Source: Streptomyces fulvorobeus (GTDB taxonomy: Bacteria; Actinomycetota; Actinomycetes; Streptomycetales; Streptomycetaceae). From it: DNA of 64,000 nucleotides. Positions 36,099 to 43,782 of the stretch are shown piece by piece. The position numbers were made by a program, and so were the translations under genes. The notes beneath the pieces are model-generated. The model was not told where the DNA came from. It saw nothing but the letters and a program-made list of their open reading frames with translations, and ran no database searches. Within the stretch, counting starts at the first letter, position 1. Each line of letters begins with the position of its first letter. Location of the stretch: contig NZ_BLWC01000001.1 of assembly GCF_013167895.1 (NCBI RefSeq), positions 4,464,001 to 4,528,000 on the forward strand, written 5' to 3'.

Positions 36099-36425
36099 AT
36101 GAAACAGAACGTGCTCACCCGCTACCGGGTGATGGCCTACGTCACCGCCGTCTGGCTGCTCGTCTTCACCGCGGCGATCATCGCGAAGTACGGGTTCGAG
36201 ACCGGCGACACCATGCTGATCTCCCAGATCCACGGCGTGCTGTTCATCGTCTACGTCGTCTTCGCCTTCGATCTCGGCTCCAAGGCGAAGTGGCCCTTCG
36301 GCAAGCTCCTGTGGGTGCTGGCCGCGGGCTGCATCCCCTTCGCCTCGTTCTTCGTCGAGCCGAAGGTCAGCCGCGAGGCTCGCGCCCTGGTCACCGACCC
36401 CGCACCGGTCACCGCCGAGGTCTGA
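36099..36425 (+). CDS. DUF3817 integral membrane protein (paralogue)
   Basis: 108 residues from ATG 36099 (MKQNVLTRYRVMAYVTAVWL). Three transmembrane segments with the family core QIHGVLFIVYVVFAFDLGSKAKWPFGKLLW. Paralogous to the protein at 29606-29953. Forms a small unit with the upstream MarR gene. Role unknown. Confidence 0.84.
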   Translation: MKQNVLTRYRVMAYVTAVWLLVFTAAIIAKYGFETGDTMLISQIHGVLFIVYVVFAFDLGSKAKWPFGKLLWVLAAGCIPFASFFVEPKVSREARALVTDPAPVTAEV

Positions 36426-36475
36426 CCCCCCCCGACCGCCCCGCGCGAAAAGCGCAGGGCGGTTTGCCATCGACA

Positions 36476-36497
36476 TTTACTAGGACGTCCTAGTAAA
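36476..36497. promoter_or_regulatory. Perfect 22-bp palindrome immediately upstream of icmA
   Basis: Two 11-base arms, TTTACTAGGAC and GTCCTAGTAAA, abut with no spacer and end eight bases before the icmA ATG. The size and perfect symmetry are those of a dimeric repressor operator, and it overlaps the region where the icmA promoter must be. The sequence differs from the inverted repeat near the neighbouring TetR gene, so the bound factor is probably another protein. Confidence 0.7.
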
Positions 36498-36505
36498 TTC
36501 GAGGA

Positions 36506-38206
36506 ATGGACGCTGACGCGATCGAGGAAGGCCGCCGCCGCTGGCAGGCCCGTTACGACAAGGCCCGCAAGCGCGACGCGGACTTCACCACGCTCTCCGG
36601 AGACCCGGTGGAGCCCGCGTACGGGCCACGCCCCGGCGACACGTACGAGGGGTTCGAGCGGATCGGCTGGCCCGGTGAGTACCCCTTCACCCGGGGGCTC
36701 CACCCGACCGGCTACCGCGGCCGGACCTGGACCATCCGCCAGTTCGCCGGCTTCGGCAACGCCGAGCAGACCAACGAGCGCTACAAGATGATCCTCGCCG
36801 CGGGCGGCGGCGGACTCAGCGTCGCCTTCGACATGCCGACCCTGATGGGCCGCGACTCCGACGAGCCCCGCTCGCTCGGCGAGGTCGGGCACTGCGGGGT
36901 CGCCATCGACTCCGCCGCCGACATGGAGGTCCTGTTCAGGGACATCCCGCTCGGTGACGTCACGACGTCCATGACCATCAGCGGCCCCGCCGTGCCCGTC
37001 TTCTGCATGTACCTGGTGGCCGCCGAGCGCCAGGGCGTCGATCCGGCCGTGCTCAACGGCACGCTCCAGACCGACATCTTCAAGGAGTACATCGCGCAGA
37101 AGGAGTGGCTCTTCCAGCCGGAGCCCCATCTGCGCCTCATCGGTGACCTGATGGAGCACTGCGCCCGCGACATCCCCGCGTACAAGCCGCTCTCCGTCTC
37201 CGGCTACCACATCCGCGAGGCCGGAGCCACGGCCGCGCAGGAGCTCGCGTACACCCTCGCTGACGGTTTCGGATACGTGGAGCTCGGCCTGTCCCGCGGG
37301 CTGGAGGTCGACACCTTCGCCCCCGGCCTCTCCTTCTTCTTCGACGCGCACCTCGACTTCTTCGAGGAGATCGCCAAGTTCCGCGCGGCCCGCCGGATCT
37401 GGGCCCGCTGGATGAAGGAGGTGTACGGGGCGAAGACCGACAAGGCGCAGTGGCTGCGCTTCCACACCCAGACGGCCGGAGTCTCGCTCACCGCCCAGCA
37501 GCCGTACAACAACGTCGTCAGGACCGCGGTCGAGGCCCTGTCCGCCGTCCTCGGCGGCACCAACTCGCTGCACACCAACGCCCTGGACGAGACCCTCGCG
37601 CTCCCCTCCGAACAGGCCGCCGAGATCGCCCTGCGCACCCAGCAGGTGCTGATGGAGGAGACCGGCGTCGCCAATGTGGCGGACCCGCTGGGCGGCTCCT
37701 GGTACGTCGAGCAGCTCACCGACCGTATCGAGGCGGAAGCCGAGAAGATCTTCGAGCAGATCAGGGAGCGCGGCACCCGGGCCCACCCGGACGGCAAGCA
37801 CCCGATCGGCCCGATGACCTCCGGCATCCTGCGCGGCATCGAGGACGGCTGGTTCACCGGCGAGATCGCCGAGTCCGCCTTCGTCTACCAGAGGGCGCTG
37901 GAGAAGGGCGACAAGCGCGTCGTCGGCGTCAACACCGCACTCGGCTCCGTCACCGGCGACCTGGAGATCCTCCGCGTCAGCCACGAGGTCGAGCGCGAGC
38001 AGGTGCGGGAACTGACGAGCCGCAAGGCCGGCCGGGACGACGCCAGGGTCCGCGCCGCGCTGGACGCGATGCTGGCCGCCGCGCGCGACGGCTCGAACAT
38101 GATCGCGCCCATGCTGGAGGCCGCACGGGCCGAGGCGACCCTCGGCGAGATCTGCGGCGTCCTGCGCGAGGAATGGGGCACCTACACGGAGCCGCCGGGC
38201 TTCTGA
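36506..38206 (+). CDS. icmA: Isobutyryl-CoA mutase large subunit / acyl-CoA mutase
   Basis: 566 residues, exactly the length I recall for Streptomyces IcmA, and without the C-terminal B12-binding domain, which in the Icm system is a separate subunit (IcmB, not in this window). TIM-barrel substrate domain: TWTIRQFAGFGNAEQTNERYK (about 73-93), LSVAFDMPTLMGRDSD, ISGPAVPVFCMYLV, SVSGYHIREAGAT and TQTAGVSLTAQQPYNNVVRT. It interconverts isobutyryl-CoA and n-butyryl-CoA with adenosylcobalamin, feeding polyketide extender units. GAGGA is only one base from the ATG, so the start may be leaderless. Preceded by a perfect palindrome. Confidence 0.9.
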   Translation: MDADAIEEGRRRWQARYDKARKRDADFTTLSGDPVEPAYGPRPGDTYEGFERIGWPGEYPFTRGLHPTGYRGRTWTIRQFAGFGNAEQTNERYKMILAAGGGGLSVAFDMPTLMGRDSDEPRSLGEVGHCGVAIDSAADMEVLFRDIPLGDVTTSMTISGPAVPVFCMYLVAAERQGVDPAVLNGTLQTDIFKEYIAQKEWLFQPEPHLRLIGDLMEHCARDIPAYKPLSVSGYHIREAGATAAQELAYTLADGFGYVELGLSRGLEVDTFAPGLSFFFDAHLDFFEEIAKFRAARRIWARWMKEVYGAKTDKAQWLRFHTQTAGVSLTAQQPYNNVVRTAVEALSAVLGGTNSLHTNALDETLALPSEQAAEIALRTQQVLMEETGVANVADPLGGSWYVEQLTDRIEAEAEKIFEQIRERGTRAHPDGKHPIGPMTSGILRGIEDGWFTGEIAESAFVYQRALEKGDKRVVGVNTALGSVTGDLEILRVSHEVEREQVRELTSRKAGRDDARVRAALDAMLAAARDGSNMIAPMLEAARAEATLGEICGVLREEWGTYTEPPGF

Positions 38207-38840
38207 TCCACCCGGCCCGACGCGGTGGCGCCCAGTCCCGCGATCAGCAGCACGGTGAAGCGCTGGGCCCAGTCGGCGTCGACGGGCTCGGCGCTCACCA
38301 GTGCCCGGTGCACCACCGCGCCGGCGATCACGTCGAAGATGAGGTCCGCGGTCCGCGCCGCCGTGGCCGGGTCGGCCTCGGAGGGCAGTTCCCCGCGCTC
38401 CTGGGCCCGCTCCCGCCCCAGCAGCACCAGCCGCTTCTGCCGGGCCACGATCGAATCCCGGATGCGGGTCCGCAGCGCCTCGTCGCGGGTCGACTCCGCG
38501 ACCACCGCCATCAGCGCGGTCTTGGTCTCCGGCCGCTCCAGCAGCGCCGCGAACTGGAGCACGACTCCCTGTACATCGGCGGAGAGGCTGCCGAGGTCCG
38601 GGAGCTCCAGCTCGTCGAAGAGGACCGCCACGGCGTCCACCACCAGCTCGTTCTTGCCCGCCCAGCGCCGGTAGAGCGTCGTCTTGGCGACCCCCGCGCG
38701 CAGCGCCACGTCCCCCATCGTCAGCTTGGACCAGCCCAGATCGACGAGGGAGGCACGGGTCGCCTCCAGGATCGCCTCGTCCGCCGCGGCACTGCGCGGG
38801 CGCCCTGTCCGGGGGGCTTCGGGTGGCTGCGGCTCAGCAT
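38182..38840 (-). pseudogene. TetR-family regulator, one-base frameshift near N-terminus
   Basis: ATG 38840 gives MLSRSHPKPP, and then the reading frame shifts; RTGRPRSAAADEAILEATRA and SLVDLGWSKLTMGDVALRAG continue in the next frame. Restoring one base in the G run at 38811-38816 (plus strand) yields about 219 residues with a complete TetR helix-turn-helix (VALRAGVAKTTLYRRWAGKNELV). The ligand-binding domain runs to about 215 and the end overlaps the icmA 3' end by 25 bases on the opposite strand. Without the correction no start codon is available for the DNA-binding domain, which argues for a sequencing error. Confidence 0.8.
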
Positions 38841-39159
38841 CCCGCGACCATACCCGCCGGTAAGTAAGGTCCGCCGTGTCCGGTGGCCGTGAGACAGATC
38901 ACCGGTGCCTCCTGTCCCTGAGGGCCGCCGGGGAGTTACGCTACGGGTCGTAGCGTATGGACGGGGGTTCGCACCCGGTTCGCGCCACGACCGATCGACA
39001 ACCACAGGAGCCGGGTGGGGACCCGGCACCGGAAACCAGGGGCCTTCCGGTCCCCGGGACCGGGTCCGTCCGCACGCCGCGCACACCGGCGCAGGCCGCG
39101 GACGGAGCCGGTTCCCGTACCGCTTCACGTAACGGCCTGTCCACGGGGAGGATGTACGC
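38841..39159. promoter_or_regulatory. Divergent tetR / thioredoxin intergenic region with TetR-like operator
   Basis: 319 bases without a supported gene. A perfect inverted repeat TACGCTAC (38937-38944) and GTAGCGTA (38950-38957) with spacer GGGTC is a classic TetR-family operator shape, about 97 bases from the tetR start and about 200 bases from the thioredoxin gene. Autoregulation by the adjacent TetR protein is the simplest reading. Confidence 0.6.
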
Positions 39160-40140
39160 ATGCAGCCTAGGAACATGTCCATGAGCGGCGTCGTCGACCT
39201 CGCCGCCGTGAAAGCAGCCGGTGAGGCCAAGGCCAAGGCCGAGCAGGCCCGTGCCGACGCCTCCCGGCAGGGCGGCGGTGCCGCCGCGGCCCCCAGCTCC
39301 CTCGTGATCGACGTCGACGAGGCGGGGTTCGAGCGCGATGTGCTGACCCGCTCCGCCGAGGTCCCGGTCGTCATCGACTTCTGGGCCGAGTGGTGCGAGC
39401 CGTGCAAGCAGCTCGGCCCGCTCCTGGAGCGCCTGGCCGTCGAGTACAACGGCCGTTTCGTGCTCGCCAAGGTCGACGTCGACGCCAACCAGATGCTGAT
39501 GCAGCAGTTCGGCATCCAGGGCATCCCCGCGGTCTTCGCCGTCGTCGCCGGGCAGGCGCTCCCGCTCTTCCAGGGTGCCGCCCCCGAGGCCCAGATCCGC
39601 GAGACGCTCGACCAGCTGATCCAGGTCGGCGAGGAGCGCTTCGGTCTCACCGGGATCGTCGTCGGCCCCGCCGCCGAGGGCGAGGACCCGGCGGGCCACG
39701 TGCCGGCCGAGGTGCCGGCGGGGCCGTACGACGCGCTGCTGGAGGCGGCGGCGCAGGCACTGGACGCCAACGACTTCGGCGGCGCCGTCCAGGCGTACAA
39801 GAACGTGCTGTCCGACGATCCGGCCAACGCCGAGGCCAAGCTCGGTCTCGCCCAGGCGGAACTGCTGGGCCGGGTCCAGAAGATGGACCCGCAGCAGGTG
39901 CGCAGGGACGCCGCCGAGAAGCCGGACGACCTGACGACGCAGATCGCCGCCGCCGACCTGGACCTCGTGGGCGGGCACGTCGAGGACGCGTTCGGACGGC
40001 TCGTGGAGGCCGTCCGCCGCAGCTTCGGCGACGACCGGGACGCCGCACGGCTCCGCCTCCTGGAACTGTTCGAGGTCATCGGACCCGACGACCCCCGGGT
40101 CACGGCGGCGCGGGCCGCCCTGGCGCGTGTCTTGTTCTGA
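39160..40140 (+). CDS. Thioredoxin-TPR co-chaperone (CnoX/YbbN type)
   Basis: 326 residues from ATG 39160 (GGGGAGG upstream). An Ala-rich N-terminal extension of about 50 residues precedes a thioredoxin domain (about 50-155) with the active site WCEPCK (CxxC) and IPAVFAV (cis-proline). About 180-326 form TPR-like helices (PYDALLEAAAQALDANDFGG; EAKLGLAQAELLG). This domain order is that of YbbN/CnoX, which links redox state to chaperones; tetratricopeptide thioredoxins of this kind are conserved in Streptomyces. A strong terminator follows. Confidence 0.88.
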   Translation: MQPRNMSMSGVVDLAAVKAAGEAKAKAEQARADASRQGGGAAAAPSSLVIDVDEAGFERDVLTRSAEVPVVIDFWAEWCEPCKQLGPLLERLAVEYNGRFVLAKVDVDANQMLMQQFGIQGIPAVFAVVAGQALPLFQGAAPEAQIRETLDQLIQVGEERFGLTGIVVGPAAEGEDPAGHVPAEVPAGPYDALLEAAAQALDANDFGGAVQAYKNVLSDDPANAEAKLGLAQAELLGRVQKMDPQQVRRDAAEKPDDLTTQIAAADLDLVGGHVEDAFGRLVEAVRRSFGDDRDAARLRLLELFEVIGPDDPRVTAARAALARVLF

Positions 40141-40149
40141 TGTGACAAC

Positions 40150-40184
40150 ACGGCCGTGGCGCCTTCGGGCACCACGGCCGTTTT
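40150..40184 (+). terminator. Intrinsic terminator after the thioredoxin-TPR gene
   Basis: Ten-base perfect stem ACGGCCGTGG (40150-40159) and CCACGGCCGT (40172-40181), with an inner GCC-TTCG-GGC tetraloop hairpin and a TTTT tract. One of the clearest rho-independent terminators in the window. Confidence 0.88.
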
Positions 40185-40740
40185 CGCGTCCGGGGCGATA
40201 AGGGACCTGGTCCCTTTACCAAATCTTGACAAAGGTGCGCGCTGTTACTCGCAGTAAAGCGCCCTTGGGGATCTGTCCGCTTAAGGACCCCCTTTTTCCT
40301 ATTCCGGTGTCCGTTTGGCACCACCCTGTGTGGCCGCTCGACACCGCCTCGTCGCGGCTCGGTTATCGGCCCGTTACTAGCGAGTAACGACACCCCTTGT
40401 GTCCCGGCCGTGAATGCACCACGATCGGCCAGGCTCGGTCCGATACCGCCAAGCCCCACCACCAGTCGGGGCCGGCGGACCCTTCGGGTCCCCACCGGGC
40501 CGGTCGGCGACAGTGGCGCCGACCGCGGACAGGGGGGTTCCTGCCGTCCGGCGGGGCCTGTCCGAACCGGTCGCGCAGAAGCGTGCCCAGTGGTTGTCGC
40601 TCGGGGGTGATCGCCGGTGATTCGGATGCGGTACGCGCCTCCGGTCCGGGCGCTCTCCTTCCCGAGGACGTAGCACTTCTCCCATCCCAGGCCGGGCACG
40701 AGCTCGCTCCGGAGATGTACGTCCGAGAAGGAGGAAATGT
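40185..40740. promoter_or_regulatory. Long leader region of the DUF6230 operon with paired GTTACT motifs
   Basis: 556 bases without a supported gene. A consensus -35 TTGACA lies at 40226-40231. Two related inverted repeats occur: TTACT-CGC-AGTAA (40245-40257) and GTTACT-AGCG-AGTAAC (40373-40388), about 130 bases apart. Such paired sites suggest a dimeric regulator that may loop or bind cooperatively. The rest of the region, to the ribosome-binding site AAGGAGG at 40729-40735, shows nothing recognisable. Confidence 0.55.
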
Positions 40741-41382
40741 ATGAGTTCCCAGGTCCGCGGTGGCACGAGATGGAAGCGCTTCGCTCTGGTCATGGTGCCG
40801 AGCGTCGTCGCGACCGCAGCAGTGGGTGTGGGCCTCGCGCAGGGTGCGCTGGCCGCGTCCTTCGCCGTGTCCGGCCAGAGCTTCAAGGTCAGCACGGACA
40901 GGCTCGTCGGTGAGGACTTCGTCCAGTACGGCAGCGTCGCTGTCGGCACGGACCTGGAGGGCAAGAAGGCTGCCCACCCAGTGGCGGTGTCGGGCTTCAG
41001 CAAGGCCACGATCACCAACATGTGCCAGTCGGTGGTCACGCCTGACCTGCCCTTCGGTCTCGGCAGCGTCAGCCTGGAGCTGAACGCCGGTACGGACCCG
41101 AAGAACCCTGTCGTGGCGACGAATCTGTACCTCGACGTCGCTCAGCTCGACGCGGATGCGTACTTCGAGGACATCGACATCGGCGTCGCGGCCGGCTCGA
41201 TGGGCAAGCCCGGTATCCAGACCGGTACCGAGAAGGCGGTCAACCCGAACGGCTTCGCTCAGCGGGCCAGGCTTGCCACGCTGACCGGTGTGGAGCAGAC
41301 GGCGTGGGCAACCACCGCCGGCACGTTCAAGCTCAGCGACCTGAAGCTGCGGCTGCACAAGGGCGTCGAGGAGTGCTTCTAA
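40741..41382 (+). CDS. DUF6230-family secreted protein
   Basis: 213 residues from ATG 40741 with an ideal AAGGAGGAAATGT leader. A hydrophobic signal segment (about 13-38: FALVMVPSVVATAAVGVGLA) is followed by a beta-rich domain (SFAVSGQSFKVSTDRLVGED, ATITNMCQSVVTPDL, LYLDVAQLDADAYFEDIDIG) ending with a Cys (EECF). Old annotation calls such proteins cholesterol esterases, which the sequence does not support. First gene of a three-gene surface operon with a DUF6114 membrane protein and a Pro-rich secreted protein. Function unknown. Confidence 0.85.
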   Translation: MSSQVRGGTRWKRFALVMVPSVVATAAVGVGLAQGALAASFAVSGQSFKVSTDRLVGEDFVQYGSVAVGTDLEGKKAAHPVAVSGFSKATITNMCQSVVTPDLPFGLGSVSLELNAGTDPKNPVVATNLYLDVAQLDADAYFEDIDIGVAAGSMGKPGIQTGTEKAVNPNGFAQRARLATLTGVEQTAWATTAGTFKLSDLKLRLHKGVEECF

Positions 41383-41396
41383 GCACTCGCCCGGGT

Positions 41397-41426
41397 GGCC
41401 GGAACGCTCCCTGAGGGCCTCCGGCC
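41397..41426 (+). terminator. Hairpin between DUF6230 and DUF6114 genes
   Basis: Stem GGCCGGA (41397-41403) and TCCGGCC (41420-41426), extendable by G/C pairs, followed by a pyrimidine stretch CTTCTCTTCTC. It may attenuate transcription so that the first gene is made in excess of the membrane protein. Confidence 0.5.
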
Positions 41427-41477
41427 GCCCACCCCTTCTCTTCTCACGGCAGTACCGGTTCCAGGGAGCTGTTTTCC

Positions 41478-42047
41478 ATGAGCCCCGAGTCCACAGGGCA
41501 GAACGAGCACCACCTCACCGTCTTCCGGCGGGGATTCCGCGCCTGGCGGGGTAACCGGCCGTTCTGGGCGGGCCTTTTCACCATCGTGGGTGGTCTACCC
41601 ATCGCGTACTTCCCGTACGCGAACATGCACCTCGGCAACATGACGATCGCGATGTCCACGACCGCCGGTGCGGGATCGCTGATCATCGGAGTCCTGCTCG
41701 TCACGCTGGGCCTGACCATGTGGTTTCACCACATCGTGCGCGTGTTCGCCGGGGTCGCGGCGATCCTGCTGGCGCTGATCTCCATACCCGTCGCCAACAT
41801 AGGCGGCTTCCTGATCGGCTTCCTGCTCTCCATGCTGGGCGGCGCGCTGTCCATCTCGTGGGCACCGGGGGAGCCGGTGGCGGCCGAGGACCCGTACCAG
41901 GAGCCGTACCAGGACCGGTACGGCAAGGGCGAACCGCAGGCCGCGCCCGCGGACGGGGCGTTCCACGGGGCGGCGGTGCCCCAGCAGAAGCCGGCCGCGT
42001 ACGACGCGGCGGCCGAGACCGAGGGCGGGGGGCATCGTGCGGGGTGA
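41478..42047 (+). CDS. DUF6114-family membrane protein
   Basis: 189 residues from ATG 41478 (AGGGAG upstream). Four hydrophobic segments within about 30-135 (PFWAGLFTIVGGLPIAYF; GAGSLIIGVLLVTLGLTMWF; VFAGVAAILLALISIPVANI; GGFLIGFLLSMLGGALSISW) and a hydrophilic Tyr/Gln/Pro/Ala C-terminus. Almost always next to DUF6230 genes in Streptomyces as I recall. Overlaps the next gene by 11 bases. Confidence 0.85.
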   Translation: MSPESTGQNEHHLTVFRRGFRAWRGNRPFWAGLFTIVGGLPIAYFPYANMHLGNMTIAMSTTAGAGSLIIGVLLVTLGLTMWFHHIVRVFAGVAAILLALISIPVANIGGFLIGFLLSMLGGALSISWAPGEPVAAEDPYQEPYQDRYGKGEPQAAPADGAFHGAAVPQQKPAAYDAAAETEGGGHRAG

Positions 42048-43308
42048 CGAAGGACAGCCGACAGACACGGTCACCGGCGAGCACCTCCGCGAGCGGAAGG
42101 GCCCGCGCCACGCGGCCCCGAGGAAGTCGCTGCTGACGAAGTTGCAGATACCCGCGGGCAAGGCGTTCGCGCTCGCCGCGATGCCCACGGCGGTCTTCGT
42201 CGGCATGGGGCTCACCCCCAGGCTCGCGATGGCGAACGACGCCTCGGACATCCCCTTCGCCCCTGGCCCCTGCGTCACCCGCTCCGACGAGCCGGGCGAG
42301 TCGCAGGAGCCGAAGCCGACCGCGACTCCGAGTGCCACGCCGAGCGCCACGCCGAGTGCGAAGCCGGGCGCCGGTGCTACCGCCCCGGCCGAGAAGCCGG
42401 ACGCGACCGAACCGGCCGTGCCCGAACCCTCGGCGAGCCCGACCGCTCCCGCCGCCACCGAGCGGGACAGGTCCGCGACGACGCCGGCCGCGACGCCCGA
42501 GCCCACAGGGACGAAGAACCCGCTCGACCCCCTCGGTGTCGGTGACGCGCTCAAGGATCTGCTCGACGGACCGGACAAGGAGACGGCGAGCCCGTCCCCG
42601 ACTCCCACCACCGAGTCACCGAAGCCGTCGGAGACCCCCGCGAGCGAACCGGCGACCAAGCCGGCCGAGGATGCGAAGGACACGGTCGACAAGACCGCCG
42701 ACGCCATCCGCGATGCTGCGGACAAGGCGGGCGAGCAGGTAGAGGAGCTCGACGAGCGCGTCAAGGGCCTGGACCCGGTGAAGGACGAGGACATCCCGGA
42801 CGGCGCCAAGGAGCGCTTCCCGTGTCCGACCGCCGACCCCGAGGCGCTCGCCGCGGCCGACCTGGAGCAGGGCATCCCGCTGCTCCCGAACGAGCCGTGG
42901 GTCCTCGAGTCGACGATGCTCACGCTCAACGGGCTCGACTACAAGGGCATCGTCGAGGTGAAGAGGGCGGACGGCAGCATCAAGAAGGTGCTGAAGTTCA
43001 CCGCGACCTCCATCGACATCAAGGACCTCCACCAGCTGACGGCCGGACCGGCCGGCACGACCGGTCACGTCACCTCGGAAAAGGGCTCCACGTCCACGAT
43101 CCGCGACGGCGAGGTGACGATGTACACGGAGGAGCTGAAGGGCAACCTCTTCGGCCTCATCCCGATCACCTTCAGCCCGCAGACCCCGCCGCCGCTGAAC
43201 GTACCCTTCGCCTTCTTCACCAAGGTGAAGGTGACGCAGGCCGGCCAGTTCGGCGGCTCGCTGCAGGTGCCCGGACTTTCCAACTTCTTCACCGGCAGCA
43301 ACAGCTAG
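42037..43308 (+). CDS. Secreted protein with Pro/Thr-rich linker and C-terminal beta domain
   Basis: 423 residues from GTG 42037, inside the end of the DUF6114 gene. A signal segment (about 38-66: KAFALAAMPTAVFVGMGLTP, cleaved near AMA) is followed by about 180 residues of Pro/Thr/Ala/Ser-rich linker (SATPSATPSAK...) and a short Ala/Asp helical stretch. The C-terminal domain of about 165 residues (FPCPTADPEALAAADLE; LESTMLTLNGLDYKGIVEVKRADGSIKKVLKFT; DGEVTMYTEELKGNLFGLIP) resembles the DUF6230 fold in topology. Third gene of the operon; an export or surface complex is likely, but no function is known. Confidence 0.8.
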   Translation: MRGDEGQPTDTVTGEHLRERKGPRHAAPRKSLLTKLQIPAGKAFALAAMPTAVFVGMGLTPRLAMANDASDIPFAPGPCVTRSDEPGESQEPKPTATPSATPSATPSAKPGAGATAPAEKPDATEPAVPEPSASPTAPAATERDRSATTPAATPEPTGTKNPLDPLGVGDALKDLLDGPDKETASPSPTPTTESPKPSETPASEPATKPAEDAKDTVDKTADAIRDAADKAGEQVEELDERVKGLDPVKDEDIPDGAKERFPCPTADPEALAAADLEQGIPLLPNEPWVLESTMLTLNGLDYKGIVEVKRADGSIKKVLKFTATSIDIKDLHQLTAGPAGTTGHVTSEKGSTSTIRDGEVTMYTEELKGNLFGLIPITFSPQTPPPLNVPFAFFTKVKVTQAGQFGGSLQVPGLSNFFTGSNS

Positions 43309-43345
43309 CCGAGACACAGGCCCGTTCGGGAGACGCAAGGTATGA

Positions 43346-43385
43346 GTGTGGGCCGTACCCCTCGCGCGAGGGGTACGGCCCACAC
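43346..43385. repeat. Perfect 40-bp palindrome
   Basis: Two 20-base arms, the left starting GTGTGGGCCGTACCCC and the right ending GGGGTACGGCCCACAC, with no loop. It lies 37 bases after the DUF6230 operon and can act as a terminator, but is far more symmetrical than most. Related in sequence to the hairpin near pyk at 52866-52912. Confidence 0.9.
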
Positions 43386-43410
43386 CCATGTGAGGTCCGG
43401 GGGACCAGAC

Positions 43411-43464
43411 GAGTTCGAGCGGGCGGCGGGTGCCCCGCGGGGCACCCGCCGCCCGCTCGAACTC
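43411..43464. repeat. Perfect 54-bp palindrome
   Basis: Two 26-base arms around a central GC: the left begins GAGTTCGAGCGGGCGGCGGG and the right is its exact complement, ending CTCGAACTC. With the 40-bp palindrome and a small hairpin GGTCC/GGACC between them (43394-43406) it forms a triple-hairpin block. It starts 25 bases after the first palindrome ends. Confidence 0.9.
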
Positions 43465-43782
43465 GCACCCCTTACGCCGGATCAACCAGGCTCCCGACTT
43501 TTGCAAGCGCCCTGGGTCGACGCGACTCCCTTCACCGACTGGGAGCCGATGATCGCTGCGGGTCGGCTCGGCTTCCCGGCCCTCCGTGATTCGGACCCGT
43601 CCGCGCAAATAGTCATGGAGCTGCTTGACCAGTCATTCTCAAGCCACCGCGCCAGGCCCCAGGGACGTGTCCGACACGGACTGAACGGCGGCAGCCGACA
43701 CCAAAACGTAACGAGAGAGGCTCACGGCCGCCGGTAAGATCATTTCGCTCATTCCTTCCCGCGAGAGATGCCAGGAAAGACC
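43465..43782. other. Gene-free spacer after the palindromes
   Basis: 318 bases between the palindrome block and the lipoprotein. Short open frames exist but have poor codon bias and no ribosome-binding site, so none is called. The last 80 bases are less GC-rich and probably contain the lipoprotein promoter. Confidence 0.4.

Noticed and set aside
40377..41358. Minus-strand frames across the DUF6230 leader
   Set aside because: They overlap the clear plus-strand gene and leader, lack ribosome-binding sites and show no recognisable domain.
40741..41382. The DUF6230 protein as a cholesterol esterase
   Set aside because: No GxSxG or other esterase motif is present; it is a small signal-anchored beta-rich protein.
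43342..43737. A 131-codon frame running through the palindromes
   Set aside because: Its first part is the translated palindromes themselves; the codon bias is poor and it has no family match or ribosome-binding site.
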